This document shows, piece after piece, positions 8,192 to 17,260 of a DNA stretch of 64,000 bases (within the stretch, counting starts at the first letter, position 1; every line of letters begins with the position of its first letter). The notes under the pieces were generated by a model that did no database searches, had not been told where the DNA came from, and saw only the letters and a program-made list of their open reading frames with translations. Where the stretch lies: the NCBI RefSeq assembly GCF_001424645.1, contig NZ_LMQR01000002.1, forward strand, positions 124,179-188,178, given 5' to 3'. The stretch comes from Frigoribacterium sp. Leaf415 (GTDB lineage Bacteria > Actinomycetota > Actinomycetes > Actinomycetales > Microbacteriaceae). A program made the translations under genes and the position numbers.

Positions 8192-8312
8192 GCCGTCCTG
8201 TCTACGCCCGGTGCGCGGCGCGGGTGACGCGACCCGCGCCTCCTCGGCCCGCCCCGGGCGGCGGATGCCGCGCGGACGGCGCGCGGACCGCGCGGACGGG
8301 CCTCACGACGAC

Positions 8313-8372
8313 GAACCCCGTTCCGTGCGATGAACCACGAAGGAACGTGGTTCGTCGCACGGAACGGGGTTC
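8313..8372. terminator. 60-bp palindrome (family B) after the old yellow enzyme gene
   Basis: An 18-bp perfect outer stem (8313-8330 with 8355-8372) and a nearly perfect inner stem GAACCAC/GTGGTTC make a long hairpin. It lies 18 bp after the stop of the minus-strand oxidoreductase gene. A close relative, sharing the outer GAACCCCGTTCCG arms, lies at 53315-53373 after the helicase gene. Confidence 0.72.
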
Positions 8373-8389
8373 GCGGTGCAGGCGATCGA

Positions 8390-9475
8390 CTAGCGGTCGG
8401 CGTGCTGCAGCGTCGGGTAGTCGGTGTAGCCCTCGGCGCCGTCCGCGTAGAACGTCGCGGGGTTCGGCTCGTTGACCTCGTGGTCGCCCTGCCAACGCTC
8501 GACCAGGTCGGGATTGGCGATGGCGAAGCGGCCCACGGCGACGGCGTCGGCCTGGCCGTCCGCTACCTCGGCGATGGCCTCGTCGCGCGTGGTGATCTGG
8601 CCGAAGCCGCTGTTGGCGATGAAGGCGCCGCCGAAGCGGGTCCGCAGGTCCTGCACGAGCTCGCCGCGCAGGTCGGCCTGCAGCACGCTGAGGTAGGCGA
8701 GGCCGAGCGGGGCGAGGCCCTCGACGACCGCGCGGTAGACGGCGGTCACGTCGGCGACGTCGGTCTCGACGACGTCCTGGATGTTGTGCATGGGAGACAG
8801 GCGGATGCCGACGCGGCCGGCGCCGATCGCGTCGGCCACGGCGGTCGCGGTCTCGATCGCGAGGCGGGCACGGTTCTCAGGGGTTCCGCCGTACTCGTCG
8901 GTGCGGACGTTCGAGACGGGCGAGAGGAACTCGTGCAGCAGGTAGCCGTTGGCGCTGTGGATCTCGACGCCGTCGAGTCCGGCCTCGAGCACGGCGCGCT
9001 TCGACGCGGCGACGATGTCGGCCGTGACCTGGTGCACCTCATCGGTGGTGAGGGCGTGCGGCACGGGGAAGTCGACCTTGCCGGCCGAGGTGTGCACCTG
9101 ACCGTCGATGGCGATCGCGCTGGGGCCGACGATGCGGTCGGTGCGGGTGATGTCGGTGTGCGAGACGCGGCCGCCGTGCATGACCTGCATGACGATCTGG
9201 CCGCCCTCGGCGTGGACGGCGTCGGCGACGCGCTTCCAGCCGGCGACCTGCTCGTCGGTGACGATGCCGGGCTGGCCGTCGTAGGCCTTGGACTCCTGCG
9301 AGGGGTAGGTGCCCTCCGTCGTGATCAGACCGAAGGAGGCGCGCTGCCGGTAGTGCTCCACCACGACGTCGCCGGGAACGCCGTCGTCGCCGGAGCGCAG
9401 ACGGGTGAGGGGCGCCATGACGACGCGGTTGCGCAGCTCGAGCTGGCCGAAGGTGGCGGGAGAGAAGAGGTCCAA
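8390..9475 (-). CDS. Old yellow enzyme family alkene reductase
   Basis: A 361-residue FMN-dependent NAD(P)H oxidoreductase that reduces activated C=C bonds. The N-terminus DLFSPATFGQLELRNRVVMA, the HGGRVSH segment, and the active-site EIHSANGYLLHEFLSP are seen; the His, Asn (+3) and Tyr (+5) of HSANGY match the substrate-anchoring and proton-donor residues of the family. NxRxDxYGG appears as NVRTDEYGG. The C-terminal VGRFAIANPDLVER binds the FMN phosphate. The homologous N-terminus fits a TTG start at 9475 with GGAAGG upstream; the longer frame has a poor, Arg-rich leader. Monocistronic, with a palindrome on each side. Confidence 0.93.
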   Translation of the reverse strand: MDLFSPATFGQLELRNRVVMAPLTRLRSGDDGVPGDVVVEHYRQRASFGLITTEGTYPSQESKAYDGQPGIVTDEQVAGWKRVADAVHAEGGQIVMQVMHGGRVSHTDITRTDRIVGPSAIAIDGQVHTSAGKVDFPVPHALTTDEVHQVTADIVAASKRAVLEAGLDGVEIHSANGYLLHEFLSPVSNVRTDEYGGTPENRARLAIETATAVADAIGAGRVGIRLSPMHNIQDVVETDVADVTAVYRAVVEGLAPLGLAYLSVLQADLRGELVQDLRTRFGGAFIANSGFGQITTRDEAIAEVADGQADAVAVGRFAIANPDLVERWQGDHEVNEPNPATFYADGAEGYTDYPTLQHADR

Positions 9476-9567
9476 GGGTGGTCCTTCCGAACGGTGACGC
9501 GCCCTCGGGCGGGGGCGCTCGTGAGGCAACCCGGCGGTTGCACGCTGCATTCCCCGCCGGGTGCGCC

Positions 9568-9633
9568 GACACCCCGGGAAGTCATCGAGACCCCTGCGCG
9601 CGGGCTGGGGTGTCGGCGACTTCCCGGGGTCTC
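9568..9633. repeat. Palindrome family A, copy 1, overlapping the 3' end of the MFS gene
   Basis: A 66-bp imperfect palindrome of the type GACCCC-AGGAAGTC-..-GAGACCCC-loop-GGGGTCTC-..-GACTTCCTGGGGTC. The MFS stop codon (9582-9584) lies inside it, so the last 16 codons of that gene are made of this repeat. Five other copies occur in the window. Confidence 0.8.
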
Positions 9634-10844
9634 AGGCGGCCGAGGCCCGGGAGGGCGGCGAGGAGGGCGGCGAGCGCGGCCAGGACGAACGCCGTGCCGT
9701 AGCCGGCGGTTCCGACGAGCGCGCCCAGGACGACGGCCCCCACGGCCTGGCCCAGAACGAGCAGCACGAAGAGCAGCGCCGTCCCGCTCGCAGCCCGCTC
9801 GGCGTCGATCTCGGCGGTCCAGGCGATCAGCGCACCCGTCGCCGCCGTGTAGGCCCAGCCGAACGCCGCGCAGGCCGCGAACGACACGGGCACGACTCCG
9901 GGCAGGGCCGCCGCCCCGGCCGTGCCCGCCGCCATCACGGCCAGCGTGAGCGTCCAGACCGTCCCGGGGGCCAGGCGCGCCAGCGGTCGGGCGGTGACGA
10001 TGACGGCCGTGCCTCCGGCACCGAGGCAGACCCAGGCCCCGACCGACAGCTCGGCCGCCACCCCGGCGTCCACCAGCAGGGTGCGTCCGTAGTTCCAGAC
10101 CGCGGCCGAGGCGGCACCGGCGAGCAGGGCCGCGAGCAGCACCCACCGGTGGGCGACGAACCACGACCGCGGCGGCAGGAGGCCGCGGGGACCGGTCGGG
10201 CCGAGGCCCGTGGCGCCGCTCGGGCGGGCGGTGTCGGCGCGTGCGACACCGGTGGTGCCATCCGCGACGAGGGATCGAGCGGAGGAGGCGCGGCGGTCGA
10301 GCACGAGGACGGCCCCCGCCGCCGCGACGGCTCCCCCGGCGGCCACCAGCCAGGCGAGCCGCCAGTCGGGCAGCAACGCGAACGCCAGGAGGCCCGCCGC
10401 CACCAGCCCCGGCCCGGTGCCCGCGTTGACGACCGTCTGGGCGCCCGCCTGCCGCCCGTCGTCGAGACCGCGCTGCAGCACGCGCACGAGCGCGGGCGAG
10501 GCGAGCCCGGCACCGGCCGAGCCCAGCACGGCCGCGAAAGCGAACGGGACCACGTCGGGGGCGAGGGCCAGGCCCGCGGCCCCGACCCCGGCCGTGGCGC
10601 CGGCCGCGACGACGAGGGCCCGGGAGTGGCGACCGGCCGCGGCGAACCCCGCCACCGCACCGGCCACGTAGGCCAGCGAGCCTCCGGACGAGACCGTTCC
10701 CGCGACACCCGCGTCGAACCCGAGGTCGGCCTGCATCTCGGGCAGGTACAGCCCGAAGGCGAGGCGGACCAGGCCGTAGGTCACGGCGATCAGGGCCGTG
10801 CCGGCGGCGACGAGCCCGACGCCATTCGAAAACGTACGTTTCAT
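9582..10844 (-). CDS. MFS transporter, CynX/YbfB-like
   Basis: A 420-residue protein with about twelve hydrophobic segments and a single-domain MFS layout. The start GLVRLAFGLYLPEMQADLGF resembles YbfB/CynX-type carriers (uniform first helix followed by a short loop before helix 2). Substrate unknown; efflux is plausible because a TetR regulator is divergent 22 bp away. I chose ATG 10844, which follows TAGGCT by 6 nt on the minus strand; a GTG two codons upstream is possible. A 12-bp perfect palindrome AAACGTACGTTT forms codons 2-5 and may be the TetR operator. The C-terminal tail is encoded by a family A palindrome and is probably non-essential. Confidence 0.88.
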   Translation of the reverse strand: MKRTFSNGVGLVAAGTALIAVTYGLVRLAFGLYLPEMQADLGFDAGVAGTVSSGGSLAYVAGAVAGFAAAGRHSRALVVAAGATAGVGAAGLALAPDVVPFAFAAVLGSAGAGLASPALVRVLQRGLDDGRQAGAQTVVNAGTGPGLVAAGLLAFALLPDWRLAWLVAAGGAVAAAGAVLVLDRRASSARSLVADGTTGVARADTARPSGATGLGPTGPRGLLPPRSWFVAHRWVLLAALLAGAASAAVWNYGRTLLVDAGVAAELSVGAWVCLGAGGTAVIVTARPLARLAPGTVWTLTLAVMAAGTAGAAALPGVVPVSFAACAAFGWAYTAATGALIAWTAEIDAERAASGTALLFVLLVLGQAVGAVVLGALVGTAGYGTAFVLAALAALLAALPGLGRLRPREVADTPARAQGSR

Positions 10845-10860
10845 TTTCACAGCCTAAGCT
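10830..10860. promoter_or_regulatory. Bidirectional leaderless promoter and probable TetR operator
   Basis: The sequence AGCCTAAGCT (10851-10860) holds two overlapping -10-like hexamers: TAAGCT for the plus-strand TetR gene and TAGGCT for the minus-strand MFS gene. Each is followed by exactly 6 nt and then an ATG. No ribosome site exists for either gene, so both mRNAs are probably leaderless. The perfect palindrome AAACGTACGTTT (10830-10841) just inside the MFS gene is the best candidate operator. Confidence 0.65.
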
Positions 10861-10866
10861 GTCCGC

Positions 10867-11442
10867 ATGCCCCTGCGCCCGGCCAGCGAGAAGAAGATCC
10901 TCGACGCCGCCGACGAGCTGTTCTTCACGAACGGCATCGCGGCGACGCCCGTCGACGCCGTCCTCGCCCGCGCGGGCGTCTCGGCGGCGACGATGTACCG
11001 CGGCTACCGCAGCAAGGAGGCGCTGGTCGCCGCAGCGCTGACCCGTCGCCACCACGACTGGCTCGCCACCTGGGACACCGCCGTCGCCCGGTACGACGAG
11101 GCCGGCCCGCGCCTCCTCGCGGTCTTCGATGCGTTGGACGACTTCCGGTCCCGCCCGACGGGGGCACGCTGGTGCGCGTTCCTCGCCTCGGCGGCCGAGT
11201 ACGTCGAGCCGCCCGCCGACGTCGCCGAGGCCGTGCGGCTCGACACCGAGACGCTGCGCACGCGACTCACCGACCTCGCCCGCCCGCTCGTCGGCGGGCA
11301 GGCCGAGGCGCTGGCCGAACACCTGTTGCTGGTCGTCACGGGCGACCTCGCCATGCATCTGCGCGAACCCGACCGTGACACCACGACCGCCCGCGCCGTC
11401 GCAACCGCGCTCGTGGCCGCAGCGAGCGGTCAGGGACGCTGA
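10867..11442 (+). CDS. TetR family transcriptional regulator
   Basis: A 191-residue TetR-type repressor. The helix-turn-helix lies at about residues 25-52 (TPVDAVLARAGVSAATMYRGYRSKEAL), with the usual start EKKILDAADELFF. The C-terminal half is an all-helical ligand domain without a recognisable specificity. It is divergent from the MFS gene and shares its promoter region, so it very probably represses that transporter and itself. The stop falls at the edge of a family A palindrome shared with the convergent dehydrogenase gene. Confidence 0.93.
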   Translation: MPLRPASEKKILDAADELFFTNGIAATPVDAVLARAGVSAATMYRGYRSKEALVAAALTRRHHDWLATWDTAVARYDEAGPRLLAVFDALDDFRSRPTGARWCAFLASAAEYVEPPADVAEAVRLDTETLRTRLTDLARPLVGGQAEALAEHLLLVVTGDLAMHLREPDRDTTTARAVATALVAAASGQGR

Positions 11443-11506
11443 CACCCCAGGAACGCGCCGAGACCCTTCCGCGCGCGCGAGGGTCTCGGCGGCTTCACGG
11501 GGTCTC
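11441..11506. terminator. Palindrome family A, copy 2, between convergent genes
   Basis: Imperfect palindrome with GAGACCC and GGGTCTC arms. It begins at the TetR stop and reaches 12 bp into the end of the convergent dehydrogenase gene, forming its last residues SAETP in part. Its position suggests a bidirectional terminator. Confidence 0.72.
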
Positions 11507-12370
11507 GGCGGAACCGTTCCGGTCGAAGCCGGTGCGGACCGCGGCGATGTCGTCGTCGCCGTGGCCCTGCTCGGCGGCCGAGGCGTAGACGCCGGACAGC
11601 GCCTCGAGCAGGCCGGTGTCGAAGCGCGTGCCCTGGGCGGCCTCGCGCATCAAGCCGAGGTCCTTGCGGATGCCGTCGAGCGCGAACTGGGCCGGGTACT
11701 CGCCGGCGATCATCGTCGCGCCCTTGAGGTGCGCGTACGGGGTGTCGGACTGGCCGCCGTCGATCGCGTCGAGGAAGAGCTGCGGATCGAGGCCGAGAGC
11801 CTCCGTCAGCGCGAGCGACTGGGCCGTGGCGGCGGTGATGGTGGCGATCCAGGCGTTGGCGGCGAGCTTCAACGCCGTCCCCTGCCCGACCGTGTCGCCC
11901 GCGACGATCGTCTTCGAGCCCATGGCGTCGAGCACTGGACGCACGGCCTCGAGCAGGGCGCCGTCGCCGGCGGCCAGCATGACGAGCTTTCCCGTCGCGG
12001 CCGGCTTCTTCGTGCCGAGCATCATGGCCTCGACCAGCCGGAGCCCGTGCCCGTCGGCCGTCCGGACGACGCGGGCCGTGTCGGCCTCGCCGATGGTGCT
12101 GGCCTGCACCCAGACGGCGTCGGGACGGCTCGCGTCGGCCGCCTCGTCGAGGACCTCGAGCACGGCGTCGCCGTCGAACAGCACGGTGACGATCACGTCG
12201 ACGCCCTCGACCGCCTGACGCGCCGTGTCGGCGACCACGGCGCCGTCGGCGGCCAGCGGCTCGGCCTTCGACCTCGTGCGGTTCCAGACCGTGACGTCGA
12301 ACCCCTCGCGCAGCAGTGTCCCCGCCACGCCCTGACCCATGATGCCCGTCCCGAGCACTGCGACCTTCAT
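11495..12370 (-). CDS. NAD(P)-dependent beta-hydroxyacid dehydrogenase (6PGDH/3HIBADH family)
   Basis: A 291-residue member of the 3-hydroxyisobutyrate/tartronate semialdehyde/6-phosphogluconate dehydrogenase family. The N-terminal Rossmann motif VAVLGTGIMGQGVA (residues 3-16) is followed by VWNRTRSKAEPL, whose Arg favours NADP. The catalytic Lys is in GTALKLAANAW (about residue 168). Family members oxidise short beta-hydroxyacids or reduce imines; the substrate is not clear. The ATG follows a -10-like TAGCGT by 7 nt, suggesting a leaderless mRNA. The extreme C-terminus is encoded by a palindromic repeat. Confidence 0.9.
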   Translation of the reverse strand: MKVAVLGTGIMGQGVAGTLLREGFDVTVWNRTRSKAEPLAADGAVVADTARQAVEGVDVIVTVLFDGDAVLEVLDEAADASRPDAVWVQASTIGEADTARVVRTADGHGLRLVEAMMLGTKKPAATGKLVMLAAGDGALLEAVRPVLDAMGSKTIVAGDTVGQGTALKLAANAWIATITAATAQSLALTEALGLDPQLFLDAIDGGQSDTPYAHLKGATMIAGEYPAQFALDGIRKDLGLMREAAQGTRFDTGLLEALSGVYASAAEQGHGDDDIAAVRTGFDRNGSAETP

Positions 12371-12409
12371 GGCTCCGACGCTACGCCCGGCGCGGGCGAG
12401 CAGCGCGGC

Positions 12410-13159
12410 TCAGTCGAGCGGATCGGGACCCACGGGGTCGGGCCGCATCGCGCGGCGCACCCGCGCGACGACCGACGGGGCGGGCGGATCGTTGTACGAA
12501 CCCGCCTCGACCTGCCCGCTGAGCCGCTGAATCGCCGCCATCACCTCGTCGGTCGCGTGCCGACGAGCCCGACCCGACTTCGCCTCACCGTGGCGCGAGA
12601 GGTCGAGGGGCTCGCCGAACTCGACGGTGACCTTCCGGAGGCGCGGGAGGCGCGCGCCCGCCGGTTGCAGTTCCTGGGTCCCCGTCAGGGCGACCGGCAC
12701 GACCGGCGCCCCGCTCGTCAGCGCGAGCCAGGCGACGCCCGTCCGGCCGCGGTACAGCCGCCCGTCGAGGGAGCGCGTCCCCTCGGGGTAGATCGCGAAC
12801 GCGTCGCCGTCCGTCAGCTTGCCGAGACCCAGGTCGAGGGCGTGCTGGGCGGCGGACCCGGCCCCTCGCTCGACACCGATGGCGCCGATGCCCGTGAAGA
12901 ACGCGCGCGACGCACGACCCCTGAGACCCGTGCCGGTGAAGTAGGCGTTCTTCGCGAGGAACGAGACCTGACGGGGTGCCATGAGGGTGATCACGACGCT
13001 GTCCATGAACGAGAGATGGTTGCTGGCGAGGATGACGGCACCGCGCCGCGGGACGTTGCGGCGCCCGATCACCCGGGGACGCCAGACCACGCGCACGAGG
13101 GGTGACAGGACCGAACGGCTGAGGGTTGTGAGCACGCTCCACTGTGCCGGACACCACAT
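12410..13159 (-). CDS. 1-acyl-sn-glycerol-3-phosphate acyltransferase (PlsC family)
   Basis: A 249-residue acyltransferase. The catalytic HX4D is NHLSFMD (about residues 47-53), and YPEGTRS (about 122-128) binds the glycerol phosphate. It would acylate lysophosphatidic acid in phospholipid synthesis at the membrane. GAIGVERG precedes the glycerolipid-binding region as is typical. The start is uncertain: ATG 13159 gives a normal length, while GTG 13135 is near a GGAG but with very short spacing. The C-terminal 40 residues are Pro/Arg-rich and variable in the family. Confidence 0.9.
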   Translation of the reverse strand: MWCPAQWSVLTTLSRSVLSPLVRVVWRPRVIGRRNVPRRGAVILASNHLSFMDSVVITLMAPRQVSFLAKNAYFTGTGLRGRASRAFFTGIGAIGVERGAGSAAQHALDLGLGKLTDGDAFAIYPEGTRSLDGRLYRGRTGVAWLALTSGAPVVPVALTGTQELQPAGARLPRLRKVTVEFGEPLDLSRHGEAKSGRARRHATDEVMAAIQRLSGQVEAGSYNDPPAPSVVARVRRAMRPDPVGPDPLD

Positions 13160-13536
13160 TCCCCGAGGGGCATGGCTCGCCCCTGCGCCTCACCCGGGGC
13201 CCGTCGACACCCACCCGCACCACCCGATTCGGGGAACAACGGGTGTCCCCCTCAGGGAGGATTGCCGCCGACGGACCCGCGCCCTATCGTCGGAGGTCGA
13301 TCGAAACAGGACACTCGTCCGGTTCACGACACCTCGAGCGAGTCCTCGTCGGGGGATCGACCCGAGACCCGGAACGGGCGCCGCGACTCACCGCCGAACC
13401 CCGTGGGCGGTGGCCCCGCCGTGCGAGCGGACGGTCCTGCGCATCGCAGACTCCGACGGTCGTGGACGCCCCAGGACGGCCCGGGGCGCCCGACACCATC
13501 TCCCGACGACAGCCCCGACGACCCGAGAGGACCGCC
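13160..13536. other. 377-bp divergent intergenic region
   Basis: This holds the 5' regions of the acyltransferase (minus) and a membrane protein gene (plus). An inverted pair, TTCCCCGA near 13159-13166 and TCGGGGAA near 13229-13236, and a -10-like TATCGT at 13285-13290 are visible. The membrane protein would then have a leader of about 240 nt. I see no coding gene in it. Confidence 0.5.
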
Positions 13537-13970
13537 ATGGACGACGAGACCGTGACCACCCGCCCCTCGCGCCTGCCGTTCGTCTTCGGTGCCACCGCGC
13601 TGATCTACACCTACTTCGCCGTCACCAGCATCGTCGGTGCGGCCACCTCGGTCGGCGTCGGTCTCACCGCGACGGTCGTGGCGACCGGCCTGTACGTGCT
13701 GTCGGCGATCGTCTGGCTCGCGCTCGTCGTCGTGGCGGTCTCGTCGGTCCGGCGGACGCGACGAAGCGCTGACCTCGACCAGACGAGCATGCGCTTCATC
13801 GGACTGGCACCCCCGGCGGGCGGCGCCCTGCTGCTCGCCGCGGCCTACGTCGCCCGCATGAACGGACAGCCCTTCCTCGGCGGGTTCGAGGCCATGGTGA
13901 TCACGACGGTCGCACTGGTCGTCCTGTCGCAGGCGTTCCCGCTGCTCGGCTTCGGCCCGTCGGCCCCGGG

Positions 13971-16091
<2,121 letters not shown>

Positions 16092-16122
16092 GCGACGAGT
16101 CTACGAGCGGCCACCGACGCGG

Positions 16123-17085
16123 TCAGCCGACCCGCGCCTCCTGGGGACGGTCGTCGGCGGGAGGCGCGCTGGGGACGAGAGGAGCGCTGCGGACCGTCAC
16201 GAGACCGGTGCGTCGAGCCGCCCTGAGCACGAGCCACACGTAGAGCGGCGTCGAGACCACCGTCACGGCGAGGGCGAGGGGGCTGCCGTCGCTCGACTCG
16301 ACGCCCGCGAACGGTGCCGACAGCAGGAACAGCACGGTGTTGTTGAGCACGTGCGCGACGATCGCCGCCTCGAGTCCGCCGGTGCGCCAGGTCAGGTAGG
16401 CCGCGGCCACCCCGAACACGGCGACGTCGAGCATGCCCCAGGCGTTGTAGTCGTGCGCGAACGCGAAGGCGACCGTCGGCAGCACGACGGCCACGACCGG
16501 GAACGCGCCCCACGACCCCAGGGTCTGCATGGCCAGGCCGCGGAAGGCGTACTCCTCGGCGGTCGCCTGGAACGGCGTCACGACGAGGATCACCACGACG
16601 GCCCAGGCGAGCGTCTCGCCCGGCGTCGTGACCGGCCCCGTCCCGAGCGGCTCGCCGGCGACGAGCGGCGCCACGACGTAGCTCAGCCCGACGGTGACCG
16701 CCATGAAGGCGAGCCCGGGCACGACGCACCGCGCGAGCCACCGCCACCGCAGCCGCCCGGCGACGCTCCAGAGCCCGCCGACCGCCCCCGGCCCGACGAT
16801 CAGGGCGCCCAGCATGATCGCCGGCAGCATGACCGCGATCGAGGCGAGCGTCGTGAAGAGCACGAGCGGGTCGGCCGCGGCCAGGGCGTCGCCCTCGATG
16901 CCGGCCTGCAGTCGTTCGCCGGCCGCCGTCCCGCCGACGGCCGTGGTCACCCCGAGGACGCCCACGTAGACCACGACCGAGGCGAGCAGGTAGGTGACGA
17001 CCGCCACGACGGCCGCGAGCAGCGGTCGCCACCACCGGTACGAGGGCAGCGACCGGAACAGGCGGTGGTAGGCGAACGTCGTCAC
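16123..17085 (-). CDS. CPBP family intramembrane metalloprotease
   Basis: A 320-residue polytopic membrane protein of the CAAX protease/bacteriocin-processing (CPBP) family. The three motifs are TAEEYAFRG (Glu-Glu-x3-Arg, about residue 178), FAFAHD (His), and HVLNN (His-x3-Asn), which together form the metal-binding intramembrane active site. About eight hydrophobic segments are visible. I chose the GTG at 17085 because it follows TACGCT by 6 nt. Substrate unknown; members process prenylated or secreted peptides or act in surface protein modification. It lies 31 bp upstream (in minus-strand sense, downstream of its stop) of the recQ start. Confidence 0.88.
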   Translation of the reverse strand: MTTFAYHRLFRSLPSYRWWRPLLAAVVAVVTYLLASVVVYVGVLGVTTAVGGTAAGERLQAGIEGDALAAADPLVLFTTLASIAVMLPAIMLGALIVGPGAVGGLWSVAGRLRWRWLARCVVPGLAFMAVTVGLSYVVAPLVAGEPLGTGPVTTPGETLAWAVVVILVVTPFQATAEEYAFRGLAMQTLGSWGAFPVVAVVLPTVAFAFAHDYNAWGMLDVAVFGVAAAYLTWRTGGLEAAIVAHVLNNTVLFLLSAPFAGVESSDGSPLALAVTVVSTPLYVWLVLRAARRTGLVTVRSAPLVPSAPPADDRPQEARVG

Positions 17086-17184
17086 GCGACGAGCGTACGG
17101 GAGGCGCGGTGCCGGCCCCCGGGAACACCACGAGGAGGCGCGGTGCCGGTCGGTCGCGCCGCCGCCGTCACCACCGCGCGAGGC

Positions 17185-17248
17185 TCGCACCACGAACTGA
17201 ACGTCGCACCGCCGGTTTCAGCGGTGCGACGTTCGGTCGGTGGTGCGA
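17185..17248. terminator. Palindrome family D, copy 1, after the 5'-nucleotidase gene
   Basis: Outer arms TCGCACCAC/GTGGTGCGA and an inner perfect 14-bp stem GAACGTCGCACCGC/GCGGTGCGACGTTC. It lies 12 bp after the stop of the minus-strand nucleotidase gene. Related hairpins with GTCGCACC or GTCGAACC arms occur at 42447-42476, 43281-43348 and 51080-51113. Confidence 0.72.
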
Positions 17249-17260
17249 TGCCGGGTGGCG

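Noticed and set aside
6695-8227. Frame coding PNPTGTAPPRV repeats, possible repetitive surface protein
   Set aside because: The repeats come from the 33-bp DNA array (period divisible by three), and the rest of the frame is antisense to two real genes; no signal peptide or ribosome site.
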